From Isoetes taiwanensis (Eukaryota > Streptophyta > Lycopodiopsida > Isoetales > Isoetaceae): a stretch of 64,000 nucleotides of DNA. Every line of letters begins with the position of its first letter. Positions within the stretch are counted from its first letter, which is position 1. The DNA lies in the NCBI GenBank assembly GCA_021234155.1, contig JAJEKV010000047.1, positions 9,154,033 through 9,218,032 on the forward strand, read 5' to 3'. The notes under the pieces were generated by a model, which worked only from the letters and a program-made list of their open reading frames with translations, did not search any database and had not been told where the DNA came from. Position numbers and translations under genes: made by a program. This document shows, piece by piece, positions 21,745 through 34,199 of the stretch.

Positions 21745-22612
21745 TTTTGCAACACAAACCATTAACATCCAACATATAAAAATTAAATCCCCCAACACAT
21801 AACAACCAACACATAACAACCATTGACATTAACAACTAACACATAACTACCATTGACATTAATTAACACAACCATTGGGTCCAACACATTTAAATTAAAA
21901 TCCCCCTTAAACCCCCTTTGGTTTGGGTGCATATTCACACGGGGGGTGACGTAGGGCAGCGAGAGCCCTCATAATTGTGTTTTGCACGTACAAAATCAAC
22001 ACCATATAGTATTCCGCTTGAAATCTTATAGTATTTTGCGAATCTTGTTATACAGTATAGCAAATTTTGTACTTGCATACCCCACAAACGAGGAACTTTA
22101 CGTACGGTGTAGATTAAAAAATAAGGGGTGAATATGCCTATCCAACAGCTCTCGTTGCCGGAGTCACCCCCCGTGTGAATATGCACCCAAACAAAAGGGG
22201 TTTGAGGGGGGATTTAATTTTAAAAAATTAAATCCCCCCCTCAAACCCCCTTTTCAAAATTAAATCCCCCCTCAAACCCCCTTTTGTTTGGGTGCATATT
22301 CACAGGGGGTGACTCCGGCAACGAGAGTCGTTGGATAGGCATATTCACCCCTTATTCCTTAATCTACACCGTACACAAAGTTCCTCGTTTGTGGGGTATG
22401 GATGTATAGAATTTGTTATACTGTATAATAAGATTTGCAAAATACTATAAGATTTCAGGCAATATACTATATGGTGTTGATTTTGTACGTGCAAAACATA
22501 ATTACAGGGGCTCTCGCTGCCCTACATCACCCCCCGTGTGAATATGCACCCAAACAAAAGGGGGTTTAATGGGGAATTTAATTTTAAGGCATGTAATGTA
22601 ATGGTTTGTGTT
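21745..22612. mobile_element. Foldback structure: two inverted MITE-like units
   Basis: Unit 1 (about 21,895-22,225) and unit 2 (about 22,255-22,580) are inverted copies of each other. Each is bounded by 'gtttgggtgcatattcacac' or its complement, and each carries 'accccacaaacgaggaac' and 'gtgcaaaacacaatt'-type words in opposite orientation. The outer ends extend further as inverted repeats ('aacacaaaccattaac' at 21,749 versus 'aatggtttgtgtt' at about 22,600). An expansion of 'acataacaaccattgacatt' words lies inside the left end. The whole region would fold into one stem-loop. No coding capacity, so non-autonomous. Confidence 0.8.
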
Positions 22613-23960
22613 ATGGTTAGAATGTGTAGCAAAATAACCACTTTAATAAAATGCGACTTTAACATAATATTTCTCAAACAACTCGACCAAAGTCAAGTTC
22701 AAAATGTAATGTTTACGACAATATCCTACTTTCAGAGATAAAAAATACAGGTTCCACATTTTGACTTAAAGGAGATAATCTAACTCAAGTTCAAAACGAT
22801 AAATATACTCAAATACTTGGAGCATTAATCCTTTATTCTGCTGGAGCCGCTTCTGGAGCTAAGAACATGTAAACAAAAAAAGACATCAAATTATAGATTT
22901 TTAAATACATGCAAAAAAATGGCGACAGTATAGAACTGTGAGATGCATTCTCTGGATTTGAGAAAATGAGCTTCGATAGCTATGGCCATGGCGTAAGAAA
23001 TTTGATCAGAGAAGAGTTGGGTTAAGAAAATGATCTTCGGCATCGTCTGTCATGGCACTGAGGTAGGAGGAAAAAAATGGCAGTGTTTAAGATTTTCACA
23101 TGTGTGGAGACAGGCATGCATGTGAATCAAAAGCTAAATTTGAATGGTGCCCCTACCGGTTTTTTTGAAGGGTAAGTTTTAAACTTGCCTTTCGAAATGA
23201 ATGTCAATTTCTTTGTATTGGCATTCAACTGCTTGCTAAGGTCTTTGATTAGCATTCAACCGAGACATAAATTAGGCATCAAGCTTTTCGAAATAATAAG
23301 AATTATAAATTAAAATTCTTTTACATATATTTAATATCAAATAAAAAGCTCATAGAATGTTTGTTTTCAAATAGAAGCTTATGTTTGTAAAATATTTTTG
23401 AATAAAAGTATTAAAACATCTAAATAAATATTATAACATATGTATTGTAACTAATATATATGCAGATGTGTATATACAGTAAGTAGATATAGTAATTCTA
23501 TTGCTTTGTTTTTTAATTTAAAAAATTAGTTAATATTTAACTATACATCACATTATCAAATGATTTTCTAATGAATTTTCTCTACTATCTATCTATCTAT
23601 CTAATATGTAGGTTCTAACTTATAGAATTAACATCTATAGTTTGCCCTTTATCAACATAATAAACTGATTTTTGAATTGCCATTTGCCAAATCTTTTGCA
23701 TTATAGCTACTTATAAAATTGTTTTGATAAAGATTTTTAAACAGGACTTGCCAAACTTTCAGTATTGCTTTTTGTTGCGCTGTCATTTTTGTTTGCTTCA
23801 AGGTTAATACCTAAAGGAGTTTGATTTCCCATCCGCTTCCAAACTATTTATAAAATTCTCTGTGCATGGCTTCGACTCCAAGTAACATAGAAGAAAAAAC
23901 CAGAAAATCTTGCACCTTTCCAATAAACAAAGGAAACCCATTATAGGCTACATCAAATCT
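22613..23960. other. AT-rich intergenic, no gene seen
   Basis: Very AT-rich, with a short (CTAT)n run at about 23,583-23,606. No coding signal was found. Confidence 0.6.
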
Positions 23961-25093
23961 TCTTCCAGGCAGGATTTGGTTCCAATGGATTGGATTCCAT
24001 GATCTTGCATAGGCTACCAGAAATGGATTTGATTTGCGCATGCTACTATGCTACTGTTAAATTTGTGGATTGAGAGTAAGAGATTATATGGATAAGATTG
24101 CTATGTAAAAGCTCTAGAGTAGGCCAAAAGTAATCAGGACGAATTTGACTGCGAAGTATGGGCTGAAACAAGGGTTTTGATCTGCAACACAAACTGTCAT
24201 AGTTGGAATTGGGTCTGTCCGAGACGCTTGGGAGGGACTTGGAATAGGTCAATTTGGCCAATCAAAGGGCTGTTTTGAAGGATTTAGGGGCCAGCAGGAG
24301 GAAATTAGGAGCTGACATGGCCATCCTACACTGCTTGGAAGCGACCCAACTGCCCCAAAAGGAACTCAGATCTAGCTGAATCAGGGCGAAATGGAATGAG
24401 AAATGTTGATTTTGGATCTAGAGAGGTCGAATATGATTCTGCATGTTAGAGCCTGGGAGGTCGTGCCTTGGAGGAACCTCTGCACAGGCCAGAAGTTCAG
24501 ACCCATTTTTGGGTCCACGTTCAATTTTCGTGGTTAGACATGTTTGTTGAATTGTTGTTATATTGTCTTAGTTATTTCTTCGTCTTGTAACAAAGGAAGT
24601 AGATAGGAAAAGTTCGAAAGAGGTGCCGGGATGCACTAAGCTTGGCTAAGTCCCCTTAATCTGTTGTGTGGAAGGCAGACTGTAAATTATAGGGTTCGGG
24701 TGTTCCAGAGTATTTCCATGCATGCAGTGGCAGCCAGGGATCCCAATTTAGTCGGGAGGACTAACCCCATTTGAGTGCATGTGCAGTGAATTCGCAAGGC
24801 AGTGGCCAAGTTGATGACGGCAATGTAGCCGGGGATCGAGGTTGAGTCCAAAGCTAGAAGCTCATGTATGATTTGATCAGTTGTTATGATGCATATATTG
24901 AGAATATTATGGATATTAAATCTTTTGGATTTTTGGTTGTCTTTGATGAATAAGAATGGATCATTTCCAATGGCAAAGTGGAAGATTAAGACCAATACTG
25001 TAACTTTTGTCAAGTTAAGACCCATTTAGATCTAGCCTTAAGTTAGACAAGATCTCGAATTGCCAGGAGGATCAACTCGGCAGGCTCGTCACA
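23961..25093 (+). repeat. 5' LTR (5'-truncated)
   Basis: It matches the 3' LTR from 'ccaggc' (23,965 against 27,924) onward, for example 'tggattgagagtaagagatt'. It ends in ...GTCACA at 25,093, two bases before the primer-binding site, as expected for a TG...CA LTR. The TGTAATTGTCC start seen in the right LTR is missing here. Confidence 0.8.
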
Positions 25094-25095
25094 AT

Positions 25096-25107
25096 TGGTA
25101 TCAGAGC
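25096..25107 (+). promoter_or_regulatory. Primer-binding site (initiator tRNA-Met)
   Basis: TGGTATCAGAGC is the standard complement of the 3' end of plant initiator tRNA-Met. It lies 2 bp downstream of the LTR end. Confidence 0.9.
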
Positions 25108-25225
25108 AATGTTGGATCTGAAAGGGAGTTTGTGAATGATTTATGTTCTTGACGTGGTTTGATAATGTTCCTATTGTCTATATGCAGAGTATTAGGAGAT
25201 CATGGATGTTGGTGGTGCTAGTGGT

Positions 25226-27600
25226 ACAGGGGGAGATGGCCAGTATCATGCAAGCTATCCAGCAAGCTCTGCAGTAAAGTGCATCACAGCAAGAGAAAGT
25301 AATTGATAAGATGTTAAAGGACACCAAAAGAATGAATGAATGAATGAATGAATGATTTTTTTTATCGTCCACTGAGGCCAATCGGCCTATGGGACCCATA
25401 AGGAGCGCAACAAACTTATTACTGGTTAAAAAACCCCTGCCCCGAAGGGTTTTCGAGGGAAAAACCGTGGCAGTAACAAGAATGCTGTCAAACTGTACAA
25501 ATATACATCATCATGAAATAAATGTATATATACATGTCAAGTGTGTGCCCGAGGACATAGCTGATCTCGCATGTCCATAACCTCCTGAAGGTATGATCCC
25601 AAAGACCCATGTCACGGGATGCTGTGCTCAATGTCACATGTAACGGCTGGCCAGGCCTGACCAACTCAACATAGCGCGTCCGGATTTGATCATATGTTGG
25701 GCAACTTTGAAGGGTGTGAGATTCATCCTCAATGACTCCCATTTGGCAAAGATTGACAGAGAGCTCGCCCCGGCGTGGCTCACCAATCCATCTGCCCGTC
25801 TCAATTCGAAGATGATGTGCCCCTGTGTGAATGGAGGCAACGAGTCTGCGCCTTTTCATGGGCAAGTGGGTACGCAGGTAGCATTGCGGGTCTCGTTCCA
25901 ATGTGGCATTTATGTGGCGCTGGTAGTATGTTGTCTTGACATGTTCAAGGGCATTGGCATCCCAAAGCTTGTTAAGGAAGCAAGCGTCAAGATATTGCCT
26001 CAAGCTATGGCGATCTGCCTCTGTTTACACATGTATGCACCTGTGCTCCTGCACATTCCATCTAGCCAACCATTGAGCTCTCTTTTCCCTCCAGCAGGCC
26101 TTGAAGCGCTGCGGCCCCATTGCCATGATATAAGCTAGTTTAGGGAGACGAGCATCGTCCATATTGACCACCTTCTGAAAATAGACAATGTGGCGATCAA
26201 GGGCCGCCCTCTGAAGAGGCAAGAATCCTGTCTTCTGCAGTAGAATTTAATATGGGACTGTGGACTCACCCCTAGTGCTCGTACTAAGAAGGCTTTCTGC
26301 ACTTGCTCCAGCAAGTGATACTACTGAGCCCCATACTTCAACCCCGTATAAAAGGACAGGCTCCACTAAGACCTTGAACAGGTATGACTGATGGGCCCAA
26401 TCATACAACTCCGCTCTATGACTATTGTTTTGCATTGCATATAGTGCCTTCCACCTGCCGTCACTCGTAGCCGTATGGATGTGTCCCAGTGCATAGTAGA
26501 AGGAAACTCCACTCCCAAATATTTGTATGTGGATGCTACTTCCACATTCTGCCCTCGGTAACTGAAGGAGGCGATCCTCGACTGACGTGAAGATGATATG
26601 AAGAAGTGTTCATGTGTGAGAATACAATAGGAGACTATGTTGATGCCTGAGGAGTTCTATTTTGATCTGATCAAAGCCTAGGATTCTGTGAAGCTCTCCT
26701 AGCTCAGGCAATGCTAGAAGGCTTTCCAAGAGTTTAATGGGAGACATGCTTGATTGATCTGGGGAAGACTCCCGTACAAACTATATGGACTGATTTTAAG
26801 ACCATCTTTGAGGGTCATTTCACACCTCTAGAGTACAAGGTTGAGAAGATGAACGAGTTCTTTGATTATGTGCAGACTGGCACAGTGTCAGAATACAATG
26901 AGAAATTTAGAAGGTTGCAGCCTCATTGTCCTACTATGGATAAAATTAAGTTGTGTTCCAGATTTGTGAAAGGCCTTCATGTAGATATCAAGAGTACGAT
27001 GTCAGGAGTTTCCTATAAAGACCTTGAGGAAGTTGTTCATATTGCCAAGAGTTGGAAAACAGATTTGGCAGAGAAAGCTGCATTAGACATGCAAAGAAAG
27101 ACAAACGCCTTCTTCTTGGCCAGCTGAGAACTCGTATAGTCGAAGACGATGCTTTAGAGGGGAGCCATCTGCTAGCCAATTTGCGGAGGTCCAGAGTAAT
27201 AACATGAGGAATTGGGCAGGTAACACTCAAAGTGGAGATAATAAGTTACCACCACGGCTCACTGACGAGGAAAGGCAGTGTTGCTTTGAAGAGGGGCGTT
27301 GTTTACATTGTAGGGGAACGGGGCACGCAAGAAATAAGTGCCTAGGATTTGGTAGTATGGAAGGATGTAGCTCCTCAATGCCAATGGATTCACAACAACT
27401 AGATAAACGTGACATGGAAGGAGAACGATTCAATCGATATCCAAATGTTGGTAGAGGTAGAGCCATGGAGAACCTCGATGGAATCAATGGGAGCATCAGC
27501 CTGAAGAAAGATGGAGTACAGATGATAGAACCATTGAGCGAAGGTAGCAGAGTGGTGAAGCTAGAGCTACCACAATAATGGATCTTCCGCAACGCCAAAT
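25226..27600 (+). pseudogene. gag: gag polyprotein remnant with zinc knuckle
   Basis: A start at about 25,237 gives MASIMQAIQQALQ, followed by a stop (TAA in place of a probable CAA) and 'SASQQEKVIDKML'. The LINE insertion follows. The gag core resumes at about 26,620 and is open from 26,750 to 27,127: 'WTDFKTIFEGHFTPLEYK', 'KMNEFFDYVQTGTVSEYNEKF' type, 'LCSRFVKGLHVDIK'. These are typical of the retrotransposon gag domain of Ty3/gypsy elements. After a frame change a CX2CX4HX4C zinc knuckle (CLHCRGTGHARNKC, about 27,303-27,344) lies in the open stretch 27,204-27,578. The protein would form the cytoplasmic particle. It is clearly non-functional: one nonsense change, at least one frameshift and an insertion. 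Confidence 0.85.
25335..26600 (-). mobile_element. 5'-truncated LINE, C-terminal half of the RT ORF
   Basis: Read on the - strand. The end of a reverse-transcriptase region ('ASTYKYLGVEF', then 'LFKVLVEPVLLYGVEVWG') is followed by a linker and a C-terminal zinc-type region 'HLRIETGRWIGEPRRGEL' with 'VIEDESHTLQSCPTYDQIR' type spacing. This arrangement is characteristic of non-LTR elements. The ORF is split over several frames. The 3' end carries 'gggttttttaaccagtaata' and 'gggtcccataggccgattgg', ending in a (TCAT)n tail that appears at 25,329-25,356 as 'gaatgaatgaatgaatg'. It is inserted into the gag of the LTR element, so it is younger than that element. Confidence 0.85.
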
Positions 27601-27797
27601 GTTTATGTACGCTGCAGAAGCTCCACGCAACGGTGCTCAAGAAGCTGCTATCGTGCAAGTTCCCGGTAAGATGTATGAGGGCTTTGCTCTATCTCATTGT
27701 TAGTAGCAGTCCTTTATCTTGCTTTCAATTGTTAAGAGCATTATATCTGTAAGCATGCTAGTTTCTAGGAGCGATCCATGGGGACATGGGTTAAATT

Positions 27798-27810
27798 TTA
27801 AAAGGGGAGA
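27798..27810 (+). promoter_or_regulatory. Polypurine tract
   Basis: TTAAAAGGGGAGA immediately precedes the 3' LTR start (TGTAATTGTCC at 27,812), the usual plus-strand priming site. Confidence 0.85.
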
Positions 27811-27811
27811 T

Positions 27812-28655
27812 TGTAATTGTCCTAGCCCGTTGGAGGCCAATGTTTGTACATAATACATTTATTTGATACTAAGGATATATAGATGGCATGTATCTATTTA
27901 ACAAAGGGTTTTCAAAAAAGAGGGCCAGGCGGGTTTGGTTTCAGTTGATTGGATTCCATGAGATTGCATAGGCTGCCAGGAACGGATTTGATTTGCACAT
28001 GCTGCTATGCTACTGTTAAATATGTGGATTGAGAGTAAGAGATTATATGGATAAGAATGCTATGTGAAGCTCTAGAGTAGGCCAAAAGTAATCAGGACGA
28101 ATTTGACTGCGAAGTATGGACTGCAACAAGGGTTTTGATCTGCAACACAAACCATCATAGTTGGAATTAAGTCTATCCGAGATGCTTGAGAAGGATCTGG
28201 AATAGGTCGATTTCGCCTGCCAGAGGACCCTTTTGAAGGAATTAGGGCCTTGCATGAGGAAATTCGGAACTGACATGGCCATAGTGCACTGCTTGGAAAC
28301 GACCCAACTGCACCAAAAGGGACTCAGATCTAGGTGAATCATGTCAAGATGGAATGAGAAATGCCGATTTTGGATCTATCTGCATGTTAGAATCTGGCAG
28401 GTTGTGCCTTCGAGGAACATCTGCGTAGGCCAGAAGTTCAGACCATTTTTTGGTCCAAAATCAATTTTCGTGGTTAGACCTGTTTGTTGAATTGATGTTA
28501 TATTGTCTTAGTTATTTCTTCGTCTTGTAACAAAGAAAGTAGATAACAAAAGTTCGAAAGAGGTGCCGGGATGCACTAAGCTTGGCTAAGTGCCCTTAAT
28601 CTACTGTATGGAAGGCAGACTTTAAATTATAGGGTTTGGGTGTTTGACAGTATTT
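27812..28655 (+). repeat. 3' LTR (3'-truncated)
   Basis: It begins TGTAATTGTCC after the polypurine tract. It pairs with the 5' LTR until about 28,650, where 'gtttgacagtattttaatgg' diverges from 'gttccagagtatttccatgc'. The last ~390 bp of the LTR are lost. Confidence 0.8.
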
Positions 28656-29955
<1,300 letters not shown>

Positions 29956-29984
29956 TATTTTTATGTCATGCCACGTTGGCAGCG

Positions 29985-30545
29985 ACACATCTCTATATTA
30001 CAAGACGCATCTCTATAGAGGTTCGCCTAGAGTTTTAGAATATGAAACACAGAAACTCGAAGCTCTAACAAAATAATTCAATTTCCTAATACAAATGCTT
30101 TAACAAATGCAATTAAAGAGCTAACGTGTTTAGTTTTTCTATTGATTTAATATTTTTTCTAATATCGCTATGGTCTCAGAATGGTAAATTTTGCATCCAT
30201 ATCAAATCCCTCTGGAACCCTCTGTTATTGTGCTACATATTTTAAACGAGATGCGCCTGAATTACCTCGGTCGTCGGATCTGTCCGACCCAGATTAAAAT
30301 ATGAAATACAAGCATCTCTATACGGGTTCGCTTAGGTTTTACGAATATGAAATACAGAGACTCAAACCTCTCTCGGAATAATTCAATATTAATACGAATG
30401 CAACCAACGAGCTAATATGCTCTTTTTTTTTTTTTTTTTTTGTTAATAATAACCATTCCATTGTTTTAAGGGGTATGGTCTATGGTCTCAGGAATGGTGA
30501 TTTCTGCATCCATATCAAATCCCTTGGAACCCCAAGTTATTATGC
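29985..30545 (+). repeat. Dispersed repeat family R, two adjacent copies
   Basis: Copy 1 (29,985-30,240) and copy 2 (30,295-30,545) share 'ggttcgcctagrgttttagaat'-like, 'atgaaatacagagactcaaa', 'aataattcaatatyctaata' and 'gcatccatatcaaatccc' in the same order. Further copies lie at 32.88-33.19 and 35.19-35.54 kb. The linking sequence 'cctcggtcgtcggatctgtc' recurs at 32.92 kb. The family is unknown to me and no coding region was found. Confidence 0.7.
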
Positions 30546-32792
30546 TATCACAACATATATAATTGAGTTTGCCATTTTCCATTTTTGTTCCCAGTAATTT
30601 TTCTGCGCCGCAATTTAAACCTCCTTTTTGTTGCCACGTTTTGGGTAGTTTTTGTTGCCACGTTTTGAATAGTTTTCTCTGCACGCGAATCCGAAACCTC
30701 TGTTTCTTTGCCACGATTTAGATGGATTAGAACAAGTCTGGCTGGGTAATCTGTCGTTTCTACACGCAATATCTGTAATTTTGTGGATAATCTCTGCACA
30801 CGAATCCGAAACCTCTTGACGCTGCAGCTGCTGGTGTTGAAAATGGCCCTTTGGAAGCCCCAGCAGCCAGTATCAACGGGAGTGGCGAGCTATGGCGGTG
30901 CATTTCGGCATAGTCTTTCTCTTTCGTTTAAACTTGAAGTGTCCGAATCGAGATACAAATGGCCGCTGGAGCTTTTTTTGCCACTGCCATTCATTGCTGC
31001 CTAAAGGTAAGTAATCAGCAAAGGCTTCTGTCTGCAAGCGAATCAGCCGACATAGCCAGCCTCATCTTTTCTACTTAGGTACCTCATCATGGTTTGTCCG
31101 CTCACTAGTAATGTCTTGCCTTTTCGCTTCCTGGCTTCGGAGGCATGTAAATGCATTTCTTTCTACTTCTGCAAATGCTTGAATTCAGTACTATGTTTAC
31201 AGGACTTAAGACAACATTGTTGAATCCAGCGGCAGATGGCGAAATCAGCGGCAGCAACAGCAATCGTGGCAGAATCGTGAGCGGCATGAAGCTGAAGAAA
31301 AGCCTTAGTCGATTCTTCCTTCTGATCTGCCGGAGCTACATCGGGGGATCGTCAATCGGCTAATTGCCCGTGAAGTCGCTTTGATATCTTTTGAATCTAC
31401 GCTTTTGGGCATCCCTGCACGTCGAGCGTGCTTGATTCCGGTGTGTCTTTGCGTTGCCCTTGCCGCCTAACCGCCCTTCGCTTTCTTTGTGGCGGAGCTT
31501 TTCTCCATGGATTTGAAAGGCAAGCTCTCGATTTGGTCTGCCTTTGTGGGCTTATAGTAAATTCTCGAGCAGATCGGACGGGGAAAGGGGCCTCGCTTTG
31601 GGACTTCGGGCCAAATTCGCCATCTCGCGACCCGATTTCGGATGAATCGAAAAAAAATTAGATGGATGATCGATTGAAGAAACGATCCGAAGTCTGAGGA
31701 GTTTTTATTATAGTGGTGTCGCAAGCATCACCGGATTATCCTATCTGAGGTGCCATTGTGGTATCTCCCGATGGACTTTGGCTGCAGAGAATCAAAAGAA
31801 AGGATAACTTGTGCTTTGGAGAAGTGTGGAATAAGCGGTTTGGGAACTGTATTTTGTAGATAATTGTAATTGCAAAGATATGCCATTAGGCATTCTAGAT
31901 GGCTCAAGCTTGCAGCTTCAACTTCTGCAAAGATAGAAAGAGATGAAAATCTTTTCTTATATTCCTGGTAAACAAGGCAAGGAGATATGAACAGGTTGCC
32001 ATTTTCCTAAAGGTAGTTTGCAAATATATTCAATTCACTGTTAAGGTGTCTTTTAGGCAACATCCATAAATCCTTGTGTCGTCGGTTTGAATTTGTGTTG
32101 TTAAAGTTGGACTCAGATTGCTGATATTTCAATCATTAAGTTCATTGCAGGATGTATATTGGAAATTAAGCCCATGGCTGTCTAGAATCTTCTTCCTAGC
32201 ATGCACAACGCAATTGAGTCGTTTGGGGTTAATTGGTTTAAAATTTAGACAAGTGAGTGCTCTTTAAACACTCTTGGATTGCCTTCTTATGTGGATCGTC
32301 TTTCTTCCTCTATAGCGTACGCAATTTTGTGGACCGGTCATATATCCTAGAATATTTCAAGTGGACCATATATCCTGGACCGAAACTTTTTAATTTGAAT
32401 CGATTGTTTGATTCAGTCGTTTTAATTTGAATCCGATTGTTTGATTCAGTCGTAGGACTTTGTTGGACGGTGGCTAGCAATAAAGTTCCCACTAATCCAA
32501 ATTTTGTGAAATATGATTTTGCCTCAGGTTGCTATACATGGAAAATAAATATTGGATGATGTTATAAAACCCTAAACAGTGGGATTGTGCCCAAATGCCT
32601 ATGGTGGTTATGAAAATTGAATATGTATTCTTTAGACACTAGGCACTAGCACAGGTCCCAATCTTGCTTATTCCTAGACTGATAGGTATCCACTATTACC
32701 AAATGGATCAGTAGAGAGAGATTTTGCCCCGAGAGTATTCCCCTCTTCTGATTCAATTTGCCAAATACAGTGGACCCGAGGAAGAGAAATGT
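30546..32792. other. Single-copy-looking region, no gene resolved
   Basis: The base composition of 31.2-31.7 kb is richer in G+C than its surroundings and has several 60-85 codon frames. I found no splice-consistent gene or known domain. 'tttgaatcgattgtttgattcagtcg' type words repeat at 32,395-32,450. It may hold a decayed gene. Confidence 0.4.
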
Positions 32793-32920
32793 TCGCGGCG
32801 GCCTTGGCCGCCGCGATAAATTTCTTGTATATTCTAAATGAGGTGCGCCTTGACGACCGGCCGCCGCGATAAATTTCTTGTATATTCTAAATGAGGTGCG
32901 CCTTGAACTACCTCGGTCGT
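32793..32920 (+). repeat. GC-rich inverted repeat plus 55-bp tandem duplication
   Basis: TCGCGGCGGCC-TT-GGCCGCCGCGA (32,793-32,816) is a perfect 11-bp inverted repeat with a 2-bp loop. Its right arm and the following 'taaatttcttgtatattc' and 'aaatgaggtgcgccttga' are tandemly duplicated about 55 bp downstream. Confidence 0.8.
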
Positions 32921-33190
32921 CAGATCCATCTATCCTACAACCTAGATCATATATTGGGGCCTCTAGACACCTCTCATTCCGATTATGGTCATTTATGATT
33001 GGGGGTGCCTATGATTTTGAAATATGAAATACAGGGTTGTTTAAGGTTTTGAAACATGAAATACAGACATCTTTATAGGGTTTTAGATTATGAAATATGG
33101 AGACTTAAACTTCTATCAAAATAATTCAATATCCTAATACGAACGCTTTAACCAATGCGACTAGTCATGTTCTAAAATATCGAAAGAAAT
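32875..33190 (+). repeat. Dispersed repeat family R, partial copy
   Basis: It contains 'gaactacctcggtcgtcaga', 'tgaaatacagacatctttat' and 'aataattcaatatcctaata', matching the copies at 30 and 35 kb. Confidence 0.65.
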
Positions 33191-33279
33191 AAATATTTGA
33201 TTTGCGTAAATTAAAGTTGAAACATCAAATCACATATGATATATGTGGTTTGTAGAAAAGTAATTTTGGTTGTGAGGAG

Positions 33280-33720
33280 GATTTGGTCTTGGGGCCAAGT
33301 TGTAATAAGACATGTAAATTAAGGTGAGGTTATTTGACAAAGTTCCATGTGGTCTTGAGTGAGTTCTAAGAAGACATATAATTTAATAATTGACTTGATT
33401 TTTATAGTTTACAGAAACTGGAAGGTCTATATGGCCCGATAAAAGAAAAAATACAACAAGTCTGTCTACGATTAAAAAATCTCTGCCCGAAGGTTTTTGA
33501 AGGGAAAAACCTTATCAATGATAGAGTTACTGATGAACTATGCATCTGTTTATTTATACATATCAAAGTGATTGTCCAGAAAATATTTCATCTCGCCCAT
33601 CGAGAACGTCTAAGATATATGATGATAATGCCATTATTGCAGTCGTTTGCAAGAGTACAAGTAGTGGCAGTCAATATATCGTGACAATATTCTTCTGATG
33701 TGTTATAGAGGATGATGTTT
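33280..33720 (-). mobile_element. Fragment of the 60.8-kb LINE-type repeat; empty-site paralogue of the large transposon
   Basis: 33,283-33,345 matches 40,035-40,101 ('ggtcttggggccragt', 'gtaataagacatgta', 'gttatttgaca'). 33,352-33,480 matches 60,752-60,880 ('ggtcttgagtgarttctaag', 'gaaggtctatatgrcccga'). In this copy the two parts are contiguous, showing the locus without the 20.6-kb insertion. 'aaaatctctgcccgaagg' and 'gaagggaaaaacctt' further right belong to the LINE 3' region seen at 25.4 kb. Confidence 0.75.
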
Positions 33721-34199
33721 TTTTCATTGGGAAAAAAAATCAAAAATAAAAAAATTTCACAACATCATAACACACCACAACAATAATTCTTTTTTTTTTC
33801 TTTTTCTTTTTCTTTTTTCTTTTTTTTTTTGATAATATAGCTATGGAAGAAGCCCTTGCCGTCATATTATGGCAGAAGCAACACAGCTACCATAATCAAC
33901 ACTCCTGTCTAGTCTCGCTTCATAGTCTTGGCATTCGTCTTGTGTCAAAATCATTTCCAGCAACGAGCCCAGCTATAATGTCTATCTATCGCCGCGGTTT
34001 TATTTCTTCAAATACAATTTTTTTTTCTGTGATGGTGAAGCACTGCCCGCGACTATAAAATGGAGCCCCCTTCGGCCTAGTCCAATATTAGAAAAAAAAA
34101 ATGGAGCCTAGTCCAATATCAGGAAACAATATATGTATCCTACTCACTCCTTCGCATTTCATGCTTTTATGCAACATGGCTTCCTTGTTTTAGCCCTGT

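Larger units (their letters stand above)
23961..28655 (+). mobile_element. Gag-only LTR retrotransposon (Ty3/gypsy-like), interrupted
   Basis: Two direct repeats of about 90% similarity (judged by eye) flank an internal region with a primer-binding site, a gag remnant and a polypurine tract. The left LTR lacks its first ~130 bp and the right LTR lacks its last ~390 bp, so no target duplication can be read. No protease, reverse transcriptase, RNase H or integrase segment is present between gag and the polypurine tract. It is therefore a non-autonomous or deleted element. A 5'-truncated LINE (25.34-26.6 kb) sits inside gag in the opposite orientation. Confidence 0.85.
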
